From Bacillota bacterium (lineage in GTDB: Bacteria; Bacillota; Clostridia; Oscillospirales; Ruminococcaceae), in the NCBI GenBank assembly GCA_023458875.1, contig JAEWXO010000017.1:1-35091 (forward strand): a stretch of DNA of 35,091 bases, given 5' to 3'. Shown piece after piece: positions 23,593-31,590 of this stretch; the first letter of the stretch is position 1, and each line of letters opens with the position of its first letter. The translations under genes and the position numbers were made by a program. The notes beneath the pieces were generated by a model. That model had not been told where the DNA came from. It saw nothing but the letters and a program-made list of their open reading frames with translations, and searched no databases.

Positions 23593-25146
23593 ATGAGTAT
23601 TCTTAATGTTGAAAATGTCACACATGGGTTCGGAGCTCGAAGAATCCTTGAAGATTCATCTTTCAGACTTCTTAAGGGCGAGCATGTAGGACTTGTAGGT
23701 GCAAATGGAGAAGGAAAAACTACATTCTTAAATATTATTACCGGACAGCTTGTTCCTGACGAAGGAAAAATAGAATGGTGCAGGCATATAACAACCGGAT
23801 ATCTTGACCAGTACAGCACACTTACAGCGGGAAAAACTATTCGTGATGTTCTCAAAGAAGCCTTTCAGCATCTTACAGATCTTGAACACGAAATGCTTGA
23901 TATGTATGAAAAGATGTCAGATGCTTCTGACGAAGATATGAACCAGATGATGAGTGAAGTAGGAGAAATTCAAGAAATACTGGAGCAGAGCGGATATTAT
24001 ACTATTGACAGTAAAATCACTGAATATGCAAACGGACTCGGATTAGGTGAAATAGGACTTGATCATGATGTTGCTGAGCTTTCCGGAGGACAGCGCGCAA
24101 AAGTTCTTTTAACAAAATTATTGCTTGAAAATCCGATGATTCTGATTCTTGATGAACCTACTAACTTTCTTGATGAGAATCACATTGCCTGGCTTCAGAA
24201 TTTTTTACAGAATTACGAAAATGCCTTTATACTTGTATCTCACGATATTCCGTTTATGAACTCTGTAGTAAATGTAATATATAATATTGAAAATGCAATA
24301 TTAACGCGCTATACAGGTAACTATGAAGATTTTAAAAGGATGTATGAGCTTAAAAAAAGACAGAATGAACAGGCCTATGAAAAGCAGCAGAAAGAAATCG
24401 CTCACCTTCAGGAATTTATTGCAAAGAACAAAGCAAGAGCTGCTACTGCTACCATGGCCAGATCAAGACAAAAAAAGCTTGAGGGTATGGAGATAATAAC
24501 TATAGCAAAAGAAAAAATAAAGCCGGTATTCTCTTTTAAGTCTGCACGTACACCTGGTAAAATAGTTATCGAAGCCAAAGATCTTATTCTGGGATATGAT
24601 GAACCGCTTACACGTCCGGTAGATATTCAGATTGAAAGAAATCAGAAAATAGCAATAAAGGGTGTAAATGGCCTTGGAAAATCAACCCTTATCAAAACTC
24701 TGCTTGGTATAATAAAACCAATACAGGGTACTGTTGAGCATGATCAGTTTGTAAAGTATGGTTATTTTAAGCAGGAGGAAAATGCTTCATCTAAAACGGC
24801 ACTTCAGGAAATATGGGACGAGTATCCTTCAATGACAAATGCAGAGGTCAGAGCTGCCCTTGCGAAATGTGGACTGACAAATGAGCACATTACTTCTCAG
24901 ATGAAGGTTCTTTCAGGTGGCGAAAATGCAAAAGTAAGACTCTGTCATCTTATGCTTCAGGAATTCAACCTTTTAGTACTCGATGAGCCTACAAATCATC
25001 TGGATGTATATGCCAAGGATTCTCTGAAGGAAGCATTACAAAAGTTTAAAGGTACAGTGGTTCTAGTAAGTCACGAACCTGAATTTTATCAGGATATTGC
25101 TACTGATATCTGGAACCTTGAAAGTTGGACTACAAAAATAATATAA
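23593..25146 (+). CDS. ABC-F family ATPase
   Basis: Soluble ABC protein of 517 residues with two nucleotide-binding domains and no membrane segment. Domain 1 has Walker A GANGEGKTT (about 36-44), signature ELSGGQRAKV and Walker B LILDEPTNFLDE. A charged helical linker (about 240-305, ELKKRQNEQAYEKQQ) follows. Domain 2 has GVNGLGKST, VLSGGENAKVRL and LVLDEPTNHLD. ABC-F proteins act on the ribosome E site, as translation factors or antibiotic-resistance proteins; sequence alone does not tell which. The domain 1 switch is SHDIPF and the domain 2 switch SHEPEF. AAGGGG lies twelve bases before the ATG. Confidence 0.92.
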   Translation: MSILNVENVTHGFGARRILEDSSFRLLKGEHVGLVGANGEGKTTFLNIITGQLVPDEGKIEWCRHITTGYLDQYSTLTAGKTIRDVLKEAFQHLTDLEHEMLDMYEKMSDASDEDMNQMMSEVGEIQEILEQSGYYTIDSKITEYANGLGLGEIGLDHDVAELSGGQRAKVLLTKLLLENPMILILDEPTNFLDENHIAWLQNFLQNYENAFILVSHDIPFMNSVVNVIYNIENAILTRYTGNYEDFKRMYELKKRQNEQAYEKQQKEIAHLQEFIAKNKARAATATMARSRQKKLEGMEIITIAKEKIKPVFSFKSARTPGKIVIEAKDLILGYDEPLTRPVDIQIERNQKIAIKGVNGLGKSTLIKTLLGIIKPIQGTVEHDQFVKYGYFKQEENASSKTALQEIWDEYPSMTNAEVRAALAKCGLTNEHITSQMKVLSGGENAKVRLCHLMLQEFNLLVLDEPTNHLDVYAKDSLKEALQKFKGTVVLVSHEPEFYQDIATDIWNLESWTTKII

Positions 25147-25156
25147 CGAATAAGAG

Positions 25157-25195
25157 AATGTCCTCCCCCGCTTTTACATGCGGAAGGAGGACATT
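25157..25195. terminator. G+C-rich terminator hairpin after the ABC-F gene
   Basis: A 10-bp stem (aatgtcctcc, 25157-25166 with ggaggacatt, 25186-25195) is extended by ccg/cgg. It is followed by a short T-rich stretch on the plus strand (25196-25205) and weaker T's on the minus strand. Confidence 0.65.
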
Positions 25196-25331
25196 GTACT
25201 TTTATGACAATCAGGTATATTATTGTAAAACTAGTGTAGTGTATCAGTAACATTTAGATATTTTCATATTTCTTAATCATCATTAAACTTCGGATAAAGA
25301 GAAATCAATTTTTCTCTTGCCTTACCATTCT

Positions 25332-25340
25332 ATTATACCA
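25332..25340 (-). promoter_or_regulatory. Orphan extended -10 element
   Basis: On the minus strand TGGTATAAT, with no clear -35, faces a gene-free stretch (25,200-25,325). That stretch holds an 8-bp hairpin (aagagaaa, 25297-25304 with 25311-25318) and ends at the G+C-rich hairpin at 25,157-25,195. It might make a small RNA; evidence is slight. Confidence 0.3.
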
Positions 25341-25364
25341 CAACACAGAATGGATATTTCTTAA

Positions 25365-25547
25365 CTAAATGACATTGCTTCTGAATACAAACGCATAGTG
25401 AAGCAGTGAAAACGGAAAATCAGTTTCATAATTCTCTATGCAGCTCTCAAAATTCTTTAAATACTGCACTACATCTTCTGTTGTTCTTCTTTCAGAATCC
25501 GGTTCAAGTTCTGAAAATGTAATTGTTTCAAGATCACTTATCTTCAT
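25365..25547 (-). CDS. Small acidic hypothetical protein
   Basis: A 60-codon frame (MKISDLETITFSELEPDSER at the start, then RRTTEDVVQYLKNFESCI and FSLLHYAFVF). It has sensible coding composition and no shadow partner, but no recognised family. The frame stays open eleven codons upstream of the ATG, to a TAA. GGGAGG lies about 27 bases before the ATG with a small hairpin (ATCGG-ttcag-CCGAT) between, which could bring the site closer. It may be a genuine small gene or the tail of a lost one. Confidence 0.4.
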   Translation of the reverse strand: MKISDLETITFSELEPDSERRTTEDVVQYLKNFESCIENYETDFPFSLLHYAFVFRSNVI

Positions 25548-25706
25548 AGCTTTATCATATCGGCTGAACCGATTTTCCTCCCTTTATCATAATGTACTTT
25601 GCATCAATTTGAAACGAAGATTACTTGTTTTTTCTAGAATGATTTCACTCAATTTCTGCTCATTTTTCAGTCATTGACAAATAAGCATATTATCATTCAT
25701 GCTGAG

Positions 25707-26507
25707 TTAGTATCCGTATCTTTCAAGTTTCTGTGCTATATCAAGATACAGATCAACTATATCAGCTTCTTTTCCGTCATACGTAATACGGATTATTTTC
25801 CTTCTTATATCAATTTCATCACAATGAGATATTCCTCTGTTACTAACTCCTCTTACAACACCTCTGAAATTTGTCCATTTAACTGCCTGCGGTGGAAGAA
25901 GACCGTCGTTTTCACCTTCAAGATGATTTACCACAAGATTAGGAAACCACATAAACATATCTGAACGGGCATTTTTCATTACAAATGCGTAACTCTGGTA
26001 ATAAACTGATTCCACATCAGGATTATGCTCATTAAATACAGCTGCTTCATCTGTAAGAAAAATTTTTATTGCACCATAGGTATCCGGAGACTTGTCCCCT
26101 AAAATTCTGAACCACAGATCAGTAATTTTACAACCGGCTTTTATCAGCGGTTTTGGGAACTTCATAAGTGCATCGACAGTCTCTGAACCATTATGCGGCG
26201 TTGACAACGTTGTTATCGAAGCTATTCTGTCAGCAAATCCAAGTGATGAAGCAAGATATCTCGCTTCAAGTCCACCCTTTGAATGTGCGATTATATTTAC
26301 TTTATCTGCATTGTATTTTTTAAGAAAGCTGTCAAACCGGGATGATATCTGATTAGCATTGGATTCTACTGAACCGTTGCTGTCCTGACCGCTCAAAAGC
26401 ACATCATATCCCTGATTTTCAAGCGCTGGCTTTATTCTGCCCCAGTAACTTACTTTCCAGTCATCACGGAAGCCCATACCGTGAATAAGTAATATCGGAT
26501 ATTTCAT
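25707..26507 (-). CDS. Alpha/beta-hydrolase, lipase-like
   Basis: A 266-residue esterase/lipase of the alpha/beta-hydrolase fold. Seen: the oxyanion HG (LLIHGMGF, residues 6-13), the nucleophile elbow AHSKGG with Ser76 (AHSxG as in Bacillus lipase A), the acid in GENDGLLPP and the histidine in NRGISHCDEID. No signal peptide is visible, so it is probably cytoplasmic. The substrate is unknown. AAAGGA lies ten bases before the ATG. It is flanked by gene-poor DNA and is the last ordinary chromosomal gene before the mobile region. Confidence 0.85.
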   Translation of the reverse strand: MKYPILLIHGMGFRDDWKVSYWGRIKPALENQGYDVLLSGQDSNGSVESNANQISSRFDSFLKKYNADKVNIIAHSKGGLEARYLASSLGFADRIASITTLSTPHNGSETVDALMKFPKPLIKAGCKITDLWFRILGDKSPDTYGAIKIFLTDEAAVFNEHNPDVESVYYQSYAFVMKNARSDMFMWFPNLVVNHLEGENDGLLPPQAVKWTNFRGVVRGVSNRGISHCDEIDIRRKIIRITYDGKEADIVDLYLDIAQKLERYGY

Positions 26508-26865
26508 ATGTTATATTTCCTTTATTCTGCCTGATATTTATTTGAGTCAATACCTTTAGATAAAATAATTTTTCTCCATTTTCGTTCCGGTTTCATTTCT
26601 TGACAAACAGAATGCTGTTTATATTACTCGCTGAAATTATAACGCGACATCGTCCAGTATTCCTTTGGAAGAATAAACACAGACGGTGATGCAATAACAG
26701 GACAGAATCGTCCGGTCAGACAGTATTATGGCAGATTCTTTACAAACACTATCAGCGAACAGAAATGAACGTCAATATTTTCAATTCTCTCTTCCGGATT
26801 ATCCGGATTCGGCATACTGATAACAAAATCAACAGATGCACGGTCAATGAAAGACGAAAACAATT
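26508..26865. other. Gene-poor stretch next to the tRNA-Leu scar
   Basis: No convincing gene. A minus-strand frame at 26,726-26,956 reads through the tRNA fragment and its terminator. Only its last 45 codons (DRASVDFVISMPN, then PEERIENIDVHF) look protein-like and could be a recombinase-type C-terminal remnant. A plus-strand promoter-like element lies at 26,600. Confidence 0.4.
26600..26627 (+). promoter_or_regulatory. Orphan promoter with a palindromic spacer
   Basis: TTGACA (26600-26605), a 16-base spacer and TATTAC (26622-26627). The spacer holds an AACAG-aatg-CTGTT palindrome, as expected for a repressor site. No gene follows on the plus strand for several hundred bases. Confidence 0.4.
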
Positions 26866-26912
26866 TAAAAAAAGAACGAGGTGTTGAATGTATATTAATC
26901 AACACCTCGTTC
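26866..26912 (-). terminator. Terminator downstream of the tRNA-Leu fragment
   Basis: A 14-bp perfect stem (gaacgaggtgttga, 26874-26887 with 26899-26912) has an 11-base loop and a 7-base T-run on the minus strand. It is evidently the original terminator of the tRNA gene. Confidence 0.9.
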
Positions 26913-26929
26913 AAAGAGAAAATTTTGGA

Positions 26930-26984
26930 TGCCGGCAGTGGGGGTCGAACCCACACGGTATTACTACCACAAAATTTTGAGTCT
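26930..26984 (-). tRNA. 3' half of tRNA-Leu(CAA), probable integration (att) scar
   Basis: Read on the minus strand this gives the anticodon loop CTCAAAA (anticodon CAA, 26977-26979) and the 3' anticodon stem. Then come the class II variable arm GGTA-gtaa-TACC, the T-arm GTGGG-TTCGACC-CCCAC and the acceptor strand TGCCGGC plus discriminator A. CCA is not encoded. The 5' half is absent: the sequence beyond 26,984 has no D-arm with GG and cannot pair with the acceptor strand. Such 3' fragments, starting near the anticodon loop, are the usual footprint of elements that integrate into tRNA genes. Chromosome then lies to the left and the element to the right. Confidence 0.85.
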
Positions 26985-27223
26985 GTAGCTCAACTCGGCA
27001 GTTTGTGTCATATCTCAGCAGTGTTCGGCAATATAAAGCACGTAAATACGTTGATTAAGACTTCATTTGCACTCAAATATAATTCATGCCTGATTTTTGA
27101 GATTTTCAAAAACAAGTCGGTTTTGGTAGAAAAGATGGCAGAAACCTTAAAATGATAACTCACACTCTGGTAGAAATCACTTCATGAATATGAAGGCATT
27201 TTCCGCCATATATCCTTGATTAC

Positions 27224-27306
27224 GTACAGGTTATTTTACATAACGCTGTACTTTTTTTATTAACAGACAGCGTTATCCGCAAATGGATAGCGCTGTTTTA
27301 TTTTAT
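27224..27306 (+). promoter_or_regulatory. Tandem terminator-like hairpins in the rep leader
   Basis: Hairpin 1: gtacaggttat (27224-27234) with ataacgctgtac (27240-27251), one bulge, then seven T's. Hairpin 2: acagcgttatcc (27267-27278) with ggatagcgctgt (27285-27296), one G-U pair, then a T-rich run ending about ten bases before the AGGAGG of the rep gene. The right arm of hairpin 1 is also an exact 10-base complement of the left arm of hairpin 2, so an alternative pairing would abolish both. This fits attenuation of a replication gene. A weak TATAAT at 27,078 could start the leader. Confidence 0.6.
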
Positions 27307-27326
27307 ACATCCAGGAGGATTCAATC

Positions 27327-28004
27327 ATGCCTAAAACATCATCAGTATGCATAGTCATCAAAAACAGTAATTATACAACGATGAGCAACTATCATCTCAG
27401 ATCAAAAAATCTCAGCCTGAAAGCAATAGGACTTCTCAGTAAAGTCTTCTCTCTTCCTGATGACTGGGATTATTCAATATCAGGCCTCGTTGCAATCTGC
27501 AAAGAAAATGAAACAGCAGTAAAGACCACTCTGAACGAACTTAAAGAATGGGGATATCTCATTGTAACAAAAGCCAAAAGCTCAGAAAACGGGCGTTTTA
27601 TTTACAGTTACGATTTCTACGAATATTCTGAAAAAGACACTGTTGTTTTTAAAAAGCCGGCAGTACCAAAACCTGATATTTCTTCAGATAAATCACCGGA
27701 CAATCCATATGTATATTCCCCAGCTATAGAATCTCCAGGGGTAGAAAACCTACCTCTGGAAAACCCACCTGTGGAGAATCCAGTTATGGAAAATCCACAG
27801 GTAGAGAATCAAGGACAATTAAATACTAACAAACTAAATACTGATAAATCAAATAAAGATAATAAAATAAAGACTAATACTGCTCCATGTGTTTTTTCTG
27901 ATGAAAAAATCTCTTCTGACAGAAAAAAAGAAACAAGAAATCTCTATGCTGAAGACGTAAAACTTTCTGAAAGAGAATATCAGGCATTATGTGACAACTA
28001 CAGT
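27327..28004 (+). pseudogene. Replication-initiator-like HTH protein, 3' end lost
   Basis: The N-terminal ~95 residues are a winged helix-turn-helix typical of Firmicute plasmid/ICE replication or replisome-organiser proteins (MSNYHLRSKNLSLKAIGLL, SKVFSLPDDWDYS, ETAVKTTLNELKEWGYL). Residues about 136-162 are short Pro-x-Glu-Asn repeats (VENPPVENPVMENPQVEN). The protein then reaches LSEREYQALCDNYS, which normally opens the C-terminal domain. At about 28,004 homology stops: the frame continues to 28,133 only as the antisense of the ArdC/YodL gene. The product is therefore truncated and fused to nonsense. AGGAGG is eight bases before the ATG. Confidence 0.75.
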
Positions 28005-28785
28005 ATATTATTGATAATGCCGTCGAAATTGTTGTCGTTCTGCTCAACAACGTCCTCAATGTTCTTCATCTGTAAGCTTGCACGGTCTTTTTCCAGAAAA
28101 GCTATCTCCGAGAAGCCTACCGTATCGCAGTAGTGCGACGAGATATTGCCTTTATCCTGAATAACAACAATGTCGCTTACCGAGAGTGAATGTCCCTTGA
28201 AATCTTTCGGGCGTTCAATGTTGAACTTCTCATACACATCTTCAAGAAGCTGGTCATCGCTCTTTTGCTTATCGTCGGATACGTCAAGAGCATACACAAG
28301 CGTGTAGTTTTCCTTATTCGGAGCAATGCCTTTATCCTGCAAGCTTTTCAGAGGTTCAAAACAAAGTTTGCGATTATCAGGATTATCATTGAGCTGATAT
28401 ATCCCTACCGCCTTTTCCGTTTCGTTGAATAACTGCGCTTCATATTCAGGCTCTTTGTCGGCAAGATCCTTATAATGTGTCTTAATGTCAAGAAACTTCG
28501 ACCATTCTGCCGCCTCAATTCCATACATTCCTCTGTGCTGTTCAATATCCTCAACGGAAACGGCAAGGCTCTCGGAATTATCCTCGTGAAGCAGATATAC
28601 GTTCTGGTCATTTGCGAACAGTTCCAGAGCCTTTTCCGTACTAAGAGGGAGCATACCGTCCCAAGTGTAGCCGAAGCTGTTTCTATCAGCAACGGTTACG
28701 CTGTCGTCGGGCATCTTAACGCCGTATTCAGGTGTGCCGATTTCTCTCTGAACGTCCTCCACAACGGCTTCATTGATAGATTTTT
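27998..28785 (-). pseudogene. YodL/DUF4316-type C-terminal part of an ArdC-like ICE protein
   Basis: This frame carries a region with GTPEYGVKMPDDSVTVADRN, then the YodL domain (AVGIYQLNDNPDNRKLCFEP, NYTLVYALDV, KDFKGHSLSVSDIVVI, SSHYCDTVGF). These domains are usually fused downstream of ArdC and metallopeptidase-like domains in clostridial ICEs. It is continuous with the gene to its right except for one base: a T5 run (28781-28785, minus-strand A5) where six would keep the frame. At the other end it is cut at about 28,005: after DGIINN only two codons and a stop follow, contributed by the rep gene. Without the frameshift the whole protein would be about 820 residues. Confidence 0.8.
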
Positions 28786-30459
28786 AACCTCAAGCTCTTT
28801 CTGAATGACTTTCTTTGCAAAGCTGTCAACAAGAACGGGATGTGATTTGTCTGCAAAATGACATTCTCTGAAATTATCGAACGGGAAATTCTCAACCTGC
28901 GTCATCTTGTCGATTGCCCATTTCTGAACATCATTTTCGTATCTGCCGTCAATGAAGTTCTTGTTTTCAAGCTGATTTTCACTGTGAATAACCTGAAATG
29001 CGGTTACAAGAGCAACCCGGTCAATTGGAAATTCGCTGAGAACCTGTTCTGCCGCCTTTTGTGCTTCAAAATGCACACCGTATTTTACCGAAGTCGAATT
29101 ATCCGAAATGGCTTTCACAATGGCGTCGTTACAACGCTTATTCTCTAGGTTACTGAGTATCAGTGCTTCAATGGCTGCTTCACCTTTACTTCTCACGGAC
29201 TTTATATCCTGCAATACAACAGGAATGTCAAAGTGATTATTTTTTGGCGGTTCGGGGAACTTCTCGGAAACCTCGGTGAGCTTTTCTTTCTGCGACGCTT
29301 CCTTGCCGGTAACAGCAGCTACCGCCGCTTTGTAATCTTCAACGTTCTTCTGACCGATTGTCAGAGTCGTTTTATCACTGTTAATACGTCCGCTAAAGGG
29401 AATATTGTTATCGGTAAGATATTTCGCAACCTTTTCAGCCGTTTCCGACTTCAAACGAAAATACTGCTTATCCTCGATAGCGGAATAAGCAGTATTTCCA
29501 ATGATATTTGATTTGTCAGGCTGTTCGGCTGTTTTCACCTGTTCCTTTGTGCGTTCCTGCATTACGTCGGTAATACTGTTTATCAGCTCGTTTGACGTTG
29601 CTCGAATGGTTTCAAAAGAAGATTTCAATTCAGGGACGTCCCTTCCCGAACCCCAAGAAGCAACATATCCGAAGCTGTAATCCGAAGTGTCAATGCCGAA
29701 ATGCGTACATACCGTAAAAGCGATACTTTCCGCTTCAACCTCCTCCGTATTTCTGTCCTTTGGCTTTTCATCAATATCGCTTTTCTTCAAGGCTCTGTCG
29801 TGAAGCTTTGAATGGGCAATTTCGTGAACAGCGGTTTTGATTGTCTGAACCTCTGACATTCCCTCGTTGATGGCAATTTTCTGACTTTCTCGGTTGAAAT
29901 ACCCCTTTGCGCCACTTTCAATCTTTTCAAATTCAATAGGAACAGGCGATACCTCCTTCAGAGCCGCAAAGAATTTCTCAAAGTTCTTTACATTACCCGT
30001 AAGCTCATCAGCTCCCAGTGTAGGAAGTTCTTTGCCGTTGGTCTGACTTACGTCAAAAACGCTGACAACCTTAAATGCAGGGATTTTGACCTCAATTTCC
30101 TCTGTAATCGGCTTTCCGTCCTTATCGAGAACGGGAAGTTGCGTATCCTTGTCAAGCTTTGTCTGCTCCTTGCGAATAGTGTAGGGCGATGGGGCAAATA
30201 TCTGTATTCCTTTCTCTCCTCGGTTTACACTTCGCTCAAACTTGTTTTTCCAAGTGTTATAGCCTGCTACTAGCGACGCATCAGGTTTTTGCATTGCTAT
30301 GAGCATTGTGTTGTTGAAGCTGTAATTGTGGAATTTCGACATTGTGGCAAGGTATTTCTTGAAGTTATCTCCGTTCACCAAGTCCTTAATTTCGTTTTCA
30401 AGCTTATCGGTTATCTCCGCAACACGCTCTTTGTCGGTTTTCGTTTCATATTCGGGCAT
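28696..30459 (-). pseudogene. ArdC-like antirestriction protein with ImmA/IrrE-type peptidase motif, N-terminal part
   Basis: Residues about 10-135 match the ArdC N-terminal ssDNA-binding domain (NNTMLIAMQKPDASLVAGYN, RGEKGIQIFAP, AFKVVSVFDVSQT). A zinc-peptidase motif HEIAH (212-216) and a downstream acidic EEVEAESIAFTV helix follow, as in ImmA/IrrE-like domains. The rest (about 330-570) includes tandem LPD-like regions. The true frame is lost at the T5 run near 28,783, after which the codons read out-of-frame sequence to a stop at 28,696. AAAGGA precedes the ATG by eight bases. ArdC-type proteins protect incoming DNA from host restriction. Confidence 0.8.
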
Positions 30460-30480
30460 TTACATCGTCCTTTCTGGCAT

Positions 30481-30511
30481 AAAAAAAGAGAAGCGTTATT
30501 CACACTTCTCT
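30481..30511 (-). terminator. Terminator of the phd-doc operon
   Basis: Stem agagaag (30487-30493) pairs with cttctct (30505-30511); a 7-base T-run follows on the minus strand. Confidence 0.82.
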
Positions 30512-30526
30512 CATTTGGGTAGTAAT

Positions 30527-30901
30527 TTAATTGTGGCTTGTTAACCATTCAAACAGTTTGTCACATTCCATTGAACCGTCTGCTAAATCAAGACCAACGG
30601 ATATCAGCTCCTCTTGCGTACATTCAATTTCAATGCCGTTTAGTAGTAAAAAAACAAGCATTGCGTGTATTCCAATACGCTTATTCCCATCTACAAAAGG
30701 ATGATTACTCACGAGGGAATATCCAAGTCGTGCCGCCTTTTGAAGTAATGTCGGATACAAATCATATCCATCAAATGTTTGAAATGGCGCATTCATCGCA
30801 GACTCAAGCATTCCGTCATCACGGACACCATCTGAGCCTCCTGTTGCGGCTATCAAGGAACTGTGCATGCTTACTACCTGATTTTTGGTAAGCTGTATCA
30901 T
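30527..30901 (-). CDS. doc: Doc-type Fic toxin
   Basis: A 124-residue Fic-fold toxin. The Fic motif is HPFVDGNKRIG (about residues 66-76), with NKR as in Doc rather than the NGR of AMP-transferring Fic enzymes. The N-terminal LTKNQVVSMHSSLI and GVRDDGMLESAMNAPFQTF are typical of Doc. Doc phosphorylates elongation factor Tu and so stops translation. The frame is intact. The start overlaps the antitoxin stop by four bases (ATGA), showing coupled translation downstream of its antitoxin. Confidence 0.93.
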   Translation of the reverse strand: MIQLTKNQVVSMHSSLIAATGGSDGVRDDGMLESAMNAPFQTFDGYDLYPTLLQKAARLGYSLVSNHPFVDGNKRIGIHAMLVFLLLNGIEIECTQEELISVGLDLADGSMECDKLFEWLTSHN

Positions 30902-31140
30902 TTCGCAAGCTCCTTATATGCCTTTATATTTTTGTCAATCAGTCTTTTGGATATTTCATTCACGTCCTCATCAGGTGCGGTCTGGAGCTTTTCAACTTCT
31001 GAAAACTCCATTATTACATAACGTGGAACATTGTTTTTCAGAATAACAGCAGCTCCGCTTTCATCTACAAGACGAGCCACTTTTGAGAAATTCTGATTAG
31101 CTTCTGTGATTGAAACAAGATTACTTGTCTTAACTGTCAT
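30898..31140 (-). CDS. phd: Phd/YefM-family antitoxin
   Basis: An 80-residue antitoxin: the N-terminal Phd DNA-binding fold (NLVSITEANQNFSKVARLVD, then AAVILKNNVPRYVIMEF) and a charged C-terminal tail that would wrap the toxin. Phd proteins neutralise Doc and repress their own operon. AGGAGG lies eight bases before the ATG at 31140; the frame opens seven codons earlier at a GTG, which is less likely. Promoter, antitoxin, toxin and terminator are all present, so this unit looks functional amid broken neighbours. Confidence 0.92.
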   Translation of the reverse strand: MTVKTSNLVSITEANQNFSKVARLVDESGAAVILKNNVPRYVIMEFSEVEKLQTAPDEDVNEISKRLIDKNIKAYKELAK

Positions 31141-31165
31141 AGTGAACTCCTCCTTTCTCACTTAT

Positions 31166-31194
31166 ATTATACACTAAATGTAGGAGAAATTCAA
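31166..31194 (-). promoter_or_regulatory. Promoter of phd-doc
   Basis: On the minus strand TTGAAT (31189-31194), a 17-base spacer and TATAAT (31166-31171), immediately before the antitoxin leader. Confidence 0.85.
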
Positions 31195-31206
31195 CCTATT
31201 TTGAAA

Positions 31207-31590
31207 TTATTTTTTCGACGTTTTTCTCGGTGCAAACTCCAGCTTGAAGTTTACATACGTTCCCGTATCGTCAAGGCAAACCGTAGCATCGTAATTTCTG
31301 CCCGATTTCTGTGAATATAAGCCTTTGACCGCAATCTTACCGTCCCTAATCAAAGCCTTTGCCATTTCCTTTGTGAACGCTTTCTTTGCCGCCTGAAAGA
31401 ACTTGTTGTCTTTCCAGAGAACAAAGCCGCAACTTCTGTCCTCACAGGAGTAGGCTTTCTGAGTTTCAATGATGTTTTTCTTGCAACGTGAGCATACACC
31501 GATTACTTCACCGCCGCTGTTTGATGTAATCTTGCTTTCATCGACATTGCTCTTTGCAACCGAGATAATGTCATTCGTTGCCTTTGTCAC
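31207..31590 (-). pseudogene. topB: C-terminal fragment of plasmid/ICE-type DNA topoisomerase III
   Basis: About 125 codons match the topoisomerase III tail: a four-Cys zinc ribbon (GVCSRCKKNIIET then CEDRSCGFVLWKDNKF), FTKEMAKALIRDGKIAVKG, LYSQKSGRNYDATVCLDDTG and a basic end (PRKTSKK). The helix before it (TNDIISVAKSNVDESK) also fits. The catalytic domains are missing. Upstream of about 31,580 the frame runs into the antisense of the helicase piece, so the gene was cut there. The open frame to 31,803 has no biological start. Confidence 0.82.

Noticed and set aside
26726..26956. Minus-strand frame of 76 codons over the tRNA-Leu fragment
   Set aside because: Its first third is translated tRNA and terminator sequence, and it has no ribosome site. 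Only the last ~45 codons look protein-like, perhaps a remnant, so it is not called as a gene.
26985..27045. Complete tRNA-Leu with an unusual 5' half
   Set aside because: The only candidate 5' end pairs with just four bases of the acceptor strand and no D-arm with GG can be drawn.
28005..28133. Last ~43 codons of the rep-like frame
   Set aside because: They are the antisense of the YodL gene and add no recognisable protein sequence.
31469..31576. Apparent N terminus of the helicase frame
   Set aside because: This stretch is the antisense of the topB zinc-ribbon tail; genuine helicase similarity begins near 31,577.
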